Translations under genes and position numbers: made by a program
Source: Verrucomicrobiota bacterium
GTDB lineage: Bacteria; Verrucomicrobiota; Verrucomicrobiia; Verrucomicrobiales; Akkermansiaceae
Assembly: GCA_026397725.1 (NCBI GenBank)
Contig: JAPLUI010000228.1
Coordinates: 1-64,000, forward strand
DNA: 64,000 nucleotides
Reading direction: 5' to 3'
Notes under the pieces: generated by a model
What the model was told of the DNA's origin: nothing
Databases searched by the model: none
Seen by the model: the letters and a program-made list of their open reading frames with translations, nothing else
Shown here: in pieces, positions 36,290 through 45,399 of the stretch
How the letters are laid out: every line of letters starts with the position of its first letter
Numbering within the stretch: position 1 is the stretch's first letter

Positions 36290-37902
36290 CCACCAGCATC
36301 CAAGTTCGCTCCGCCCTCGTCGAAACCATCGAGCTGGATCTCGTCGGCCCGCGCAATGATCACGCCTTTGCCCATGAGTTGCTTACAGTGGCGGAAGGAT
36401 ACCACTCCGTTAGAACCACCTGGATTCCTTCGGCAGAGGTGCCGCGGGTCGATCACGCCGACCAGGAAACCATCGGTGAAGTGGAATTGGGGATGGAAAA
36501 GCTGGGTGAGTTGGTTGACATGTTAGACGCGCGAACGTGTCTTAACGGAGTGGTAGCGACCTACCGGGCGTGGATCTCCGTTCAGGAGGCGGCACTGGCA
36601 TCATCCGGCTTTTCGCCGAAACAAAAGGCGACCGCAGGTGATTTGATTATCGGTGCCAAGGTGGCGGCGACTCGCATCGAGGAAGGCATCCAGAGTTTGT
36701 CTGATCCGCAATGCCTGGAAGCATTCCGAATCGCCAACCGTGCGATGGCCCGGGCCGCCCGGCAACGCTTTGCCGTCCAACAGGGCAAGGCACCCGCCGA
36801 TGTTGATGCCCCGCGCTGGCGGGCCTTCCAGCTCGCATTCATCCTGATGAATCTGAACGGGCTCTTCGATCCCCGACATTCAGACCGGCGGATTGTGGAT
36901 CTTCTGTTCTTCCCGACCGGTGGGGGCAAGACCGTAGCCTATCTGGGTCTTTCCGCATTCACCGTGGTTCTGCGGCGGCTTCAGAACCCCGGTATCGGCG
37001 CGGCTGGCGTTTCGATCATCATGCGCTACACTTTGCGGCTGCTGACGCTCGACCAACTCGGTCGTGCGGCGGCGCTGATGTGCGCGCTGGAATTGGAACG
37101 TGCGCATAACAAGGCTCTGGGAGATTGGCCGTTTGAGATCGGCCTGTGGGTCGGCTCTGCCGCCACCCCGAACCGGATGGGAAAAGCAAATGATTACAGC
37201 CCGGGCAAGGATGACACCGCCTACGCCAAGCTAACGAAATTCAAGAACAACCCCAGGAAGCATCCCGCTCCGATTCCAATGGAAGAATGCCCGTGGTGCG
37301 GCACGCGCTTTGACTCCGACAGCTTTTTCCTTGAACCCGCAGGTGCCCAGGAACCACGGGACCTCCGCGTGGCTTGCGTCAATGAGCGCTGCGAGTTTTC
37401 CGCAGCCAACAACGACTCCCGCCTGCCCATTCTCGGGGTGGATGAACCGATCTATCGCCGTCTTCCCTGTTTCCTAATCGCCACGGTGGACAAGTTCGCC
37501 GCGCTGCCGTGGATGGGCCGCACCGGTGCGCTGTTTGGTAACGTGGATCGATTCGACACCCATGGGTTCTATGGTCCGTGCGATACCGGCAAAGGCTCCT
37601 CACTTCCCGATGGCAAGTTGCTGCCGCCCGATCTGATCATCCAGGACGAACTTCATTTGATTTCCGGCCCGCTCGGCACGGTGGCCGGGATCTACGAGAC
37701 CGCCATTGAGGAATTGTGCAAGCGCGACCTCGGTGATGGCCTCACACGCCTGCCGAAGATCGTTGCTTCCACGGCCACGGTGCGCAGCGCCGACCGGCAG
37801 ATCCGGGCTCTTTTCGGCCGCGAACAAACCGCGATCTTTCCCGCCACCAGGACCAGATCGCAACGACTCGTTTTTCGCACACACGATTCCATCGACCAAT
37901 GA
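36286..37902 (+). pseudogene. drmA: DISARM helicase DrmA, N-terminal part (frameshifted)
   Basis: Begins at an ATG overlapping the DUF1016 stop. The first residues (IELDLVGPRNDHAFAHELL) match the DrmA start, but the sequence then jumps to RTTWIPSAEV, which in full-length relatives lies several hundred residues later, so an N-terminal block appears lost in frame. Motif I is FFPTGGGKTVAYL (near residue 207-219), a Cys-rich insert (CPWCGTRF) follows, and the DExx box is IIQDELHLISGP. Near 37837-37842 (TTTCCC) the frame slips by one base; after it the other frame carries the rest of the helicase. In DISARM, DrmA works with DrmB in a helicase complex. Confidence 0.85.
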
Positions 37903-39028
37903 GAATCCGGGCAGGCTTTATCTGGGTGTCGCGGCGCAAGGGCGAAGCATGAAGGTCGTCCTGCTCCGCACTTCGCTCGCCATTCTGGCTGGCGGGGCAC
38001 AACCATACCAGGAAGCAGGCGGCAAGAGTCCTGACAATCCGTGCGATCCCTACATGACGCTGCTTTCCTACTTCAACAGTCTGCGCGAACTCGGCGGTAG
38101 CCGTCGGATCGTGGAGGACGAGGTTTACGTACAGGCACAGTCCCGCTGGAAACGCCGGAGGCGGGAGCCTCAGGATGATCTTTTCCGCAGCCGCTACATC
38201 AACCGGAACCCGGTCGAGTTGACATCCCGTGTCAGCACCGACGAAGTGGCCCACGCCAAACGCCGCCTGAGCGCCGACTTTTCCGAGGATGACAAGGTCG
38301 ATTTCGCGCTGGCGACCAACATGATTTCGGTGGGTCTCGATATTGTGCGGTTGGGTTTGATGGTCGTTCTCGGGCAACCAAAAACCACCTCGGAATATAT
38401 TCATGCCACGAGTCGGGTGGGGCGCGATAAAAACAAACCCGGCCTGATTGTGACCTTGCTGAACGCCCACAAACCGCGCGACCGTTCCCACTATGAACGG
38501 TTCGGGATCTACCACCAGACTTTCTATCGGTCCGTTGAAGCGACCAGCGTCACCCCGTTCTCACCACGCGCACTCGACCGGGCGCTGGCCGGAGCGCTCG
38601 TAGGTCTTTGCCGGCACATTCTTTCCGACATGGAAGCCCCGACCAAGGCAGGCAAGGTCCAGAGCCATCTTCCCGCACTTCAACAAGCGGTCCGGGTTTT
38701 CGCCCTACGGGCAAAAATCCATGATGTGGACAAAGCTTCGACCCAGGAGGGAACCGACCTCGCCGCGCACGTGGACGCCTTGGCTCAGAATCTAATCGCA
38801 AAGTGGGCGAAAATTGCAGGCGAATGCGCCAGCGACGGAAGCTCGCTGACCTATCAGAAATACGAAGGCCCTCGCCAGGGTGACGCGTTGATCCGGGATT
38901 TCCTGGATTCCGATTTTCTGACCAAGCCGCCGATCTATCGGAACTTCCGGGCCAACCGATCGATGCGCGATGTCGAACCCGCCGTTGACATCCTTCCCCT
39001 CAAATCCAGCACAGGCACCAACCGATGA
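37838..39028 (+). pseudogene. drmA: DISARM helicase DrmA, C-terminal part
   Basis: The continuation of drmA one frame over. It begins with FPPPGPDRNDSFFAHTIP, which joins directly to the preceding AIF of the upstream frame, and contains ELTSRVSTDEVAHAKRRL, LATNMISVGLDIVRLGLMVV and ATSRVGRD, the helicase C-terminal motifs V and VI. There is no usable start of its own before these motifs. Removing one base from the T/C run near 37837-37842 would restore a single gene. Its stop region overlaps the start of drmB by four bases. Confidence 0.85.
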
Positions 39029-39756
39029 GCCGTCAACAAATCCGTTCCAACCAGTTGATCACGACCTTCGGCCCTGGTGCCATGGTCGATCTTCCCCACA
39101 AGTCCATCATTGTTGCCGGTCTCGAGAAGTGGGCGTTTGAACCCGGCAAGCCATGTCTGGTGGAAGAACCTCGCCTTGCCGCAAAGCTGGCCCGACTTCT
39201 GCGCCAGCAGAACCAGTCATTCAAAGGCTACAGCATCGAACTACGGACGCCACCACCGTCCGGCGATGCCATGTTCCAACGAGGGCTAATCACGCCGGGC
39301 GTCACGGGTTATATTTTCCCACACTGGTTCATCGTGCAGAATGTCGTCCTTACCCCACAGAAAAACCGCCGTCGTCGGTTGGTCATGGTAGAACAGCTAA
39401 ATGACGGCACCGGAAAGTTCAGAGACCATGACAACAAGAATTACTCGGTGGTGCCCGTCCGATTTGTTAGGGCTTGCCGGAAAGGGCATGTCGGTGACAT
39501 CCAGTGGCGTGAATTCGCCCACGGCGGGCAGACCACCTGTCAACAGGATCTGTGGATGGAAGAGCGCGGCACCACGGGTGACCTCGCGGACGTTTGGATC
39601 ATCTGCGACTGCGGCGCTGTCCGCAGCATGAGCGAATCCGCGGAAAAAGGAGAACTCGGCACCTGCAACGGCAGCCGGCCATGGCTCGATGACTCCGAAA
39701 GGGTATGCGGTGAGCCTCAGCCATCGAAACCTGGGCCACGTCCGAGCTGGTCATGA
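39025..39756 (+). pseudogene. drmB: DrmB N-terminal part (truncated)
   Basis: 243 residues matching the start of DrmB: SNQLITTFGPGAMVDLP, VPVRFVRACRKGHVGDI, DLWMEERGTTGDLADVW and the zinc-ribbon line CDCGAVRSM ending CNGSRPWL. In full-length relatives several hundred residues follow before the DUF1998 core. Here the frame goes astray after CGEPQ and stops at 39756. The other frame resumes with ETWATSELVMKRAAELEES, so the middle of the gene seems deleted and the junction is out of frame. DrmB normally partners DrmA. Confidence 0.82.
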
Positions 39757-40676
39757 AACGGGCGGCAGAACTTGAGGAATCGTTGGAAAAATGGAAGAAG
39801 GACCACCCCAACAGTCGAGTGGAGTTTCCGGGGGCGTCCTACATCATGCTTCATTCGCTCTCCCATCTGCTGATCAGCGCCATTTCGCTGGAATGCGGTT
39901 ACCCGCTGTCTTCCTTGCGCGAAAGAATCTACGCACCGGACGGCAAGGGTGCCATGGAAGGAAGATATGGAATACTCATCTATACGTCATCGTCTGGTTC
40001 CGAAGGCACCCTGGGCGGGTTGGTCCAGTCGGCCCGCGACATTCGCAAGCACATTTTCCGGGCCATGCAGCTCGGCACGCTTTGCTCGAATGACCCGGTC
40101 TGCTCCTCACACGGGGTAAAGCACGGGGGAATTGACCGCATTTCCGGCAGCGCCTGCCATGGTTGCCTCTACATCTCCGAAACCTCATGCGAACGATTCA
40201 ACCAGTTTGAGGAGGCAAAGCGCGATGTCATCGTGGCAAGCTACGTTTTCTATCAGTGCAGGGGCCTGCTCGCACCGTTGGCGGTGAAACTCGATGCGGA
40301 TCCGAACTTCAAGGTGAGATTCATCGTGGATCTCTCTCACCAGCGGCAGCATGCGACCGAGCCATTGCCAATCGTGGCCAACCGTTTCAAGACGAATTTC
40401 CTCAGCGATCTATGGTCGGGAAACCGGCAGCCCGAGTTTTGGCATGATCCACGGATCTTCGACGAGGAGGACCGGAAGAAGGCAGGCGTCATGCATGCCA
40501 AGGTGGTGATCATCGATTCAGAGGCCGCGCTGGTGACCTCCGCCAACTTCACTGAAGCCGCGCAAAACCGGAATATCGAAGCCGGTGTCATCGTGCGGCA
40601 GTCACATCAAGTCGCTTGCCTGCGGAGCTATTTCGAAGGGTTGATCGACACTGGCGGACTGCGGATGATTCTGTAA
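39753..40676 (+). CDS. DUF1998 end of DrmB fused to DrmC phospholipase-D domain
   Basis: 307 residues. The first 150 are the DUF1998 core of DrmB (YIMLHSLSHLLISAISLECG, EGTLGGLVQSARDI, LCSNDPVC, ACHGCLYISETSCE). Directly after SCERFNQF the sequence becomes DrmC: EEAKRDVIVASYVFYQCRG, then the single phospholipase-D motif MHAKVVIIDSEAALVTSANFTE (HxK...N). Normally DrmB ends with a further helix and DrmC has its own start plus about 60 more residues, so an in-frame deletion has fused the two genes. Whether the fusion is functional is unclear since the DrmB N-terminal part is out of frame. Confidence 0.82.
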   Translation: MKRAAELEESLEKWKKDHPNSRVEFPGASYIMLHSLSHLLISAISLECGYPLSSLRERIYAPDGKGAMEGRYGILIYTSSSGSEGTLGGLVQSARDIRKHIFRAMQLGTLCSNDPVCSSHGVKHGGIDRISGSACHGCLYISETSCERFNQFEEAKRDVIVASYVFYQCRGLLAPLAVKLDADPNFKVRFIVDLSHQRQHATEPLPIVANRFKTNFLSDLWSGNRQPEFWHDPRIFDEEDRKKAGVMHAKVVIIDSEAALVTSANFTEAAQNRNIEAGVIVRQSHQVACLRSYFEGLIDTGGLRMIL

Positions 40677-40790
40677 ATGATGGAGTGCTCCGCGCCTTCG
40701 CTCGCCACAGGTCGAGCCACTCCGTAACAGACATCGTAACACATGAACACCAGTCCCCATTCAATAACACATGCGAAGGCCAAAGTATGG

Positions 40791-40824
40791 AGTGCGGTGG
40801 GAAGGGCGCAGCCCGCCACACCGC
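40791..40824 (+). repeat. REP-like palindrome
   Basis: GCGGTG (40794-40799) pairs with CACCGC (40819-40824), with an inner GGGC/GCCC stem (40804-40807, 40811-40814). GGAGTGCGGTGG-type palindromes are typical dispersed elements of this phylum. The surrounding 40677-41034 gap holds no gene. Confidence 0.55.
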
Positions 40825-40979
40825 TTTGGCTAAACCGGTTGCGCCGCGGCGTTCCCATGAGCCACGGTCAGTATCGCAGCCAGCCAGGGCTCCAGTAGCG
40901 GACGTGGTGGGCTCTGCGACATGGGCTCAGCGAGGAACCATACCCTCGGTTTGACAGAGCAAGCCCAAGACATGGCCAC

Positions 40980-40999
40980 TGCGGTGACAAGGCACCGCA
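40980..40999 (-). terminator. Hairpin downstream of the Gfo/Idh/MocA gene
   Basis: TGCGGTG (40980-40986) and CACCGCA (40993-40999) form a 7-bp stem with a 6-base loop, 35 bases beyond the stop of the minus-strand oxidoreductase gene. It could end that transcript, but no T-run follows on the minus strand, and the sequence resembles the REP palindrome at 40791, so a dispersed element is equally likely. Confidence 0.35.
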
Positions 41000-41034
41000 G
41001 CCCACACTTCATGGATCTCCCGGCGGTCTTGTTC

Positions 41035-42366
41035 TCAGCCGTTGAGCGTCCAGCCATCACGGTACTTGCGGCGCAGCAGCTCGTTGGCTTCGGGGGAATT
41101 GGTGACCTTGCCGGACTTGCCATCATATTCGAGCTTCTTGCCGACGCGATAGGCGACCAGACCTAACAACATCTGTTCGATCATGTTGCCGCTGTATTCA
41201 AAGTCGCAGGCGGTCTTGAGACTCGGGTCCTTGCAGGCATCGAACCATTGTTTCTGGAAGTGGCCGAGGGGCGGCAGGAGCGCCTCGGGCTTGCGCTGCT
41301 TGTAGTAACTGTTGTCCGCGCTGTCTCCGAACGGCAGCAACATGCGGGACTCGAAGTCGGCGATGAGAAAGCCTTTCGAGCCTTTGAACATGGCACCATG
41401 GTCGATGGCAGGCAGGTTGATGGCGGACTTCGGGGACCTGGGCATCACCCCGCCCTGATACCAACTCACGCGCACCGGGCCGCGCCAGTCATTGGCGGGA
41501 TGCTCGAAGTGCGACTCACATTCGACCGGCGTGACGTCGGGGTTGAAGGCCTCGCCCTTCGCCTCGGCGGACGTCGGCAGGCCGGCATCGATCGCATTCC
41601 ACAACAAGTCCATGGTGTGACTGCCCATGTCGCCGATCTGGCCGACTCCGAAGTCCCAGAACATGTTCCATTGCAGGCAATTCGCGCCGGACCCGCCGGA
41701 GAAATAGCCGGGGTTGTAGGGATGCACGGGGGAGGGGCCCAGCCAGAGGTCGAAGTTGAGGCCGGCGGGCGGCTGGCCCTCGGCCGGCAGGTAACCCTTG
41801 CGGCGAATCTGGCGATTGCCCCAGGCCATGGCCGCCTGCAACTGACCGATCGCCCCGTCGCGGATCAATTCCCGCACCCGATTGAAGTTCTCGAAGGCAT
41901 GCCGCTGCATGCCCACCTGGGTGGCGAGCTTGTCCTTTTTCTTCAGCCAGTTCTCTCTAACAGTCCTGGCCTCCTCCACGGTGATGGCGAGGGGTTTTTC
42001 GCAATAGACATGGAGGTCGCGGTTCAAGGCCCAATTGGCGATGAAGGCATGGGTGTGATCGGTGGTGCAAATGACGACGGCGTCGAGGTCCTTTTGCTCC
42101 AGACATTTGCGCCAGTCCACATAGGTTTTGGCCTTGGGGAACCGCTTGAGGGCCTCGGCGAAGCGATTCTCGTTGACGTCGCAAAGCGCGACGACGTTTT
42201 CGTTGGCCAGCGAGTCGTAATGGGCCTCGCCGCGGCCCCAGACGCCGATGAGGGCGACGTTGAGCTTGTTGCCAGGCGAGTTCTTGCCGGCCAGGACTCC
42301 GCTTGGCAGAATGGTTAGCCCGGCTCCGGCCAAGGCAGAGGTGTTGAGAAACTTGCGACGGTTCAT
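41035..42366 (-). CDS. Tat-exported Gfo/Idh/MocA oxidoreductase
   Basis: 443 residues. A Tat-like signal (NRRKFLN, then an Ala/Gly-rich core ending near residue 27) precedes a Rossmann fold with [12 protein letters not shown] at 38-49 and the family mark EKP at 123-125 (YCEKPLAI). The C-terminal half has the usual dinucleotide-sugar domain with [10 protein letters not shown]. Such enzymes oxidise or reduce sugars and inositols with NAD(P); exported forms are very numerous in this phylum and their substrates are mostly unknown. It is the last gene of a minus-strand cluster of three related oxidoreductases. Confidence 0.88.
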   Translation of the reverse strand: MNRRKFLNTSALAGAGLTILPSGVLAGKNSPGNKLNVALIGVWGRGEAHYDSLANENVVALCDVNENRFAEALKRFPKAKTYVDWRKCLEQKDLDAVVICTTDHTHAFIANWALNRDLHVYCEKPLAITVEEARTVRENWLKKKDKLATQVGMQRHAFENFNRVRELIRDGAIGQLQAAMAWGNRQIRRKGYLPAEGQPPAGLNFDLWLGPSPVHPYNPGYFSGGSGANCLQWNMFWDFGVGQIGDMGSHTMDLLWNAIDAGLPTSAEAKGEAFNPDVTPVECESHFEHPANDWRGPVRVSWYQGGVMPRSPKSAINLPAIDHGAMFKGSKGFLIADFESRMLLPFGDSADNSYYKQRKPEALLPPLGHFQKQWFDACKDPSLKTACDFEYSGNMIEQMLLGLVAYRVGKKLEYDGKSGKVTNSPEANELLRRKYRDGWTLNG

Positions 42367-42401
42367 GGTGGTGGTGGTGGGTGTTTGTTTCGGCGACGGG
42401 G

Positions 42402-43148
42402 TTATTGGGGCACGCCGTAAACCTCGACCTCGATGTAATGGTTCATATCGTTAGAAGTGTTGCCATTGCTGTAAAGACGGACGTAGCGGCCCTTGGTGCC
42501 CTTGCCATCGGCGATGAGGCCGAAGCGGGATTCAACGTAGGGATAGTCGGGACCCTTGCCCATTTCGCAGACGTTCTCATAGTCGTTGTTATAGACAGTG
42601 GTAGCGCCGGTTTTGAAGGTCGGATCATCCGAGATCCGGATGATCACGCCTTTGTAGGCGCGTTTCTGCGAGTGGTAGTGCCAGACCCAAATGGCGTTGA
42701 TGGCGGCGCTTTTTTCCAGGTCGATCTGGACCCACTGGGGGCCTTCGATGAGTTCGACGAAGTACCCTTCGCCGGCCTGCTTGTCGCCATCGGTGATGAG
42801 GTCGAGGGTGCCGATGATGGGATTGTCATCGCTGCCGGTGACCTTCTTGTCTTTGGAGAGCAAGACCGCCTCCTTGGGGACAAGGAACGTGGGGGCCTTT
42901 TCGGGCACTTGCACGAGGTTGGGGACTTTCATGGCCTTGGGAGTGCCTTCGATGAGTTCGGGCGGGAACTTGATGGCGAGAGGCACGCCACCGACGGTGC
43001 CGCCGGAGGAGCCGCCGCCGGAGGAGCCGCCGCCGGCGGAGCCGCTGCCGGCGGAGCCGCTGTCGGCGGAGCCTTTTTTGCCATCACAACCGGTGATGAA
43101 AAGGGCGGAGGATGCTGCGAGGATGGATGCTATCAGTTTGTGTTTCAT
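42402..43148 (-). CDS. Lipoprotein with discoidin-like domain
   Basis: 248 residues. The signal peptide ends in a lipobox (FITGC, Cys21), followed by a Gly/Ser-rich linker (about 26-52) that suggests an extended tether. The C-terminal domain ([58 protein letters not shown]) resembles a discoidin or F5/8-type carbohydrate-binding sandwich. Its ATG overlaps the stop of the upstream Gfo/Idh/MocA gene (ATGA), so the two are co-translated. It probably binds a substrate or surface glycan. Confidence 0.78.
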   Translation of the reverse strand: MKHKLIASILAASSALFITGCDGKKGSADSGSAGSGSAGGGSSGGGSSGGTVGGVPLAIKFPPELIEGTPKAMKVPNLVQVPEKAPTFLVPKEAVLLSKDKKVTGSDDNPIIGTLDLITDGDKQAGEGYFVELIEGPQWVQIDLEKSAAINAIWVWHYHSQKRAYKGVIIRISDDPTFKTGATTVYNNDYENVCEMGKGPDYPYVESRFGLIADGKGTKGRYVRLYSNGNTSNDMNHYIEVEVYGVPQ

Positions 43149-44581
43149 GCGTCTAGGTGTTCGTTGGTGAAAGTGATGGGTTCATGTTTGAGGGCGGATG
43201 GATTCACCCAGTAAATCGGCGCTTCGCTGAGGAAGGCATGGTGGGCGTCACAATTGAGTTTTGCCTCGCCACGAACCGCTGCGAAGAAGTTTTCGAGGTG
43301 CGGTTGGTGGGGCGGTTTGTTCAGTTCGCCGGGCAGCGCGAAGCCTTCCGGGGGGGCTGAAACCCGGGAATCAATGACGCCCTCAGTGGTTTGCGGTTTG
43401 GGAGGCGCCGCCTTGCGACTGAGGAACCCGCGTTGCACGAGATGATCCCATGAGAGTGGAATCGGCGTCTCGGGGGGCGGCGCGTTCGGATCCTTGGGTG
43501 CCGGGCTGGCTTCCTTGAAGATCTCAGTGGAGGCCGAATTCTCGGAAATCCTGATGGTGCCTTCGGTGCCCATGAAACTCTCGAAGTAGCCGCCGCCGGC
43601 GCTGGTGGTGGTGAGCACTTGATAGAACGCGCGCACCTGCCCTTGTGGCGTGTCGTAATCGAAGACCGCCATCACATTGTCGAAATGCTCGCGGTCCTTG
43701 AAGTAGCTGTTGCCACCGGTGGCGTACACCGCCTTAGGCACCGTGCCGAGGAACCAGTTGAAGATGTCGATCTGGTGCGCGCCGAGGTCGGAGATCGCCC
43801 CGCCGGACAGATCCCGGAAGAAGCGCCAGTTCATGAACTGATGCATGTCCTTGAAGCCGTATTTGCTGAGGATGTCCGGCTTGATGGTCAGGCTCGGCTT
43901 GTAGGCAATGTTCTGCGATGACTTGATCGCGCGGTTCCACTGGCCGTTGACGTTGACGATTTGGCCGCAGATTTTGTTGCCGTTGATCAACTGGTCGAGG
44001 GTGAAGCGATAGCGCGGGTTGCTGCGGCGCTGGTGGCCGATCTGACAGAGTTTGCCGGTTTCCGCCATGGCGCGGACCATGGCGCGGGCGCCATCGATGG
44101 TGTTGGACATCATCTTTTCGCAATAGACATTGAGGCCGGCCTTCAAGCACTTCACGGTATGCTCCGAGTGCCAGAAATCCGGGGTGGCGATGACGACGGC
44201 ATCCAGGCCATTTTCGGTGGCGAGCAGTTCATCGATATCCATGTAGCCCTTCGGGACGAAACCCTTGGGGGTATAGTCCTTGGGGACTTTGGTGGTAAGT
44301 GCCCGCACGCGGTTTACTCCCCCGTTGCGGTTGTAGTCCCAGATGTCGCAAACCGCTTGGAAGTGCAGGCCGGGGATGTTCTTCATCGAATCGAAGAGGA
44401 CCTGACCTTGCTTGCCACAGCCGATCAGGGCCACGTTGATGCGACTGGCCTGAGGAGTGCCCTGGGCCGCGCCGAGCATACCCGGCATGCCGAGCACCAG
44501 ACCCGCGCCAGCGCCGGCGGCGGTTTTCGCGAGGAAATCGCGACGGTTGATAGGTGAAGGAAGAGTTTCCATAAGGGTCAA
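43145..44581 (-). CDS. Tat-exported Gfo/Idh/MocA oxidoreductase
   Basis: 478 residues with a twin-arginine signal (INRRDFLAKT, residues 11-20, then a Gly/Ala-rich core). A Rossmann motif ALIGCGKQGQ starts at 51. The family EKP element is present as YCEKMMS. NWRFFRDLSGGAISDLGAHQID carries the usual His-containing C-terminal core. It is translationally coupled to the lipoprotein behind it. A start three residues in (Met4) is possible. The substrate is unknown; a sugar or cyclitol is likely from the family. Confidence 0.87.
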   Translation of the reverse strand: MTLMETLPSPINRRDFLAKTAAGAGAGLVLGMPGMLGAAQGTPQASRINVALIGCGKQGQVLFDSMKNIPGLHFQAVCDIWDYNRNGGVNRVRALTTKVPKDYTPKGFVPKGYMDIDELLATENGLDAVVIATPDFWHSEHTVKCLKAGLNVYCEKMMSNTIDGARAMVRAMAETGKLCQIGHQRRSNPRYRFTLDQLINGNKICGQIVNVNGQWNRAIKSSQNIAYKPSLTIKPDILSKYGFKDMHQFMNWRFFRDLSGGAISDLGAHQIDIFNWFLGTVPKAVYATGGNSYFKDREHFDNVMAVFDYDTPQGQVRAFYQVLTTTSAGGGYFESFMGTEGTIRISENSASTEIFKEASPAPKDPNAPPPETPIPLSWDHLVQRGFLSRKAAPPKPQTTEGVIDSRVSAPPEGFALPGELNKPPHQPHLENFFAAVRGEAKLNCDAHHAFLSEAPIYWVNPSALKHEPITFTNEHLDA

Positions 44582-44591
44582 TGGGGTGGGA

Positions 44592-45323
44592 TTACCATTT
44601 TTTCAGGACGCAGAAGCGGTTGTACTTGGAGAGCCACAGGGCCATGACGATGATGATCAGGTGGATGCCGAGCCAGGCGACGCCGGAGTCTTCCTTGATG
44701 AGGACGAGTCCCCAGGTAAGGCTGATATAGAGCAGGCCGAGCAGGAAGAGCGAAGTCCGGCTGGCAAGGCCCAACAAGATGGTCAGGCCGAGCAGCAGCA
44801 AGGCCGGGCCGAGGACGAGGTTATAGACGTTGAGCATGATGGGTTCCTCAAGAAACGTCGCCCATGCGGCGGGCGCGTCGGCCAGCTTCTCCCCGCCAAC
44901 TTTGCCACCCAGCCACCGGTAAAGTTCTTTGGGCATGGTTTCGAGAGGTCCGGGCAAGCGCATGAGGGGTTCCTCGGCAAACTTCTTGTAGAGTGCGTCC
45001 GGCACGCCGTGGTAATGGCTGAAGGCGTATTCCTTGACGTTGGTGGCGGCCGTGAGTCCGTAGTCATTGGTCTTGCCGTCGATCGTGACGGGTTGATCCG
45101 AGCCCACGGAGCCGGCGAATTTCTCGACGCCGGTCTGGATGGCACGCACGGCGAGCCAGAGCCGGAGCAGGAGCGCACCGCAGGTGAGACCGAGGTTGGT
45201 TTGCGGGCAGGACTGGCCGCAATCGGCGGTGCCAGTGGACTTGCAGCATGGAGTGGCTTCCGTTGACTTGCAGCATTCAGTGGCTTCCGTTGACTTGCAA
45301 CATTCGGTGGATTCAGTGGTCAT
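44592..45323 (-). CDS. DoxX-like membrane protein with Cys-repeat N terminus
   Basis: 243 residues. The first 30 are three copies of a nine-residue unit around ECCKSTEAT, followed by CGQSCPQ, giving eight Cys in a short cytoplasmic or exposed tail. After that come about four membrane helices (LTCGALLLRLWLAVRAIQTG; LVLGPALLLLGLTILLGLAS; LFLLGLLYISLTWGLVLI; WLGIHLIIIVMALWL) of DoxX/DoxD-like type. The repeat unit is also clear in the DNA (45238-45318). The tail could bind metal or take part in thiol chemistry. It lies 10 bases before the middle Gfo/Idh/MocA gene in transcript order. Confidence 0.75.
   Translation of the reverse strand: MTTESTECCKSTEATECCKSTEATPCCKSTGTADCGQSCPQTNLGLTCGALLLRLWLAVRAIQTGVEKFAGSVGSDQPVTIDGKTNDYGLTAATNVKEYAFSHYHGVPDALYKKFAEEPLMRLPGPLETMPKELYRWLGGKVGGEKLADAPAAWATFLEEPIMLNVYNLVLGPALLLLGLTILLGLASRTSLFLLGLLYISLTWGLVLIKEDSGVAWLGIHLIIIVMALWLSKYNRFCVLKKW
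45238..45318 (-). repeat. Three 27-bp direct repeats
   Basis: Units at 45238-45264, 45265-45291 and 45292-45318 differ at a few bases; each encodes one CCKSTEAT-type unit of the DoxX-like protein's N terminus. Confidence 0.85.
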
Positions 45324-45399
45324 GGTGGTGATTAAGTTGTGGGATCAATACGCGGGCGGATTGGGATGTTTATCAGATTGTTTGATTAGAGAGTGGGGA

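Noticed and set aside
41248..42318. 356-residue plus-strand open frame opposite the Gfo/Idh/MocA gene
   Set aside because: The minus-strand oxidoreductase is complete with Tat signal and EKP motif; the plus frame is a GC-driven shadow.
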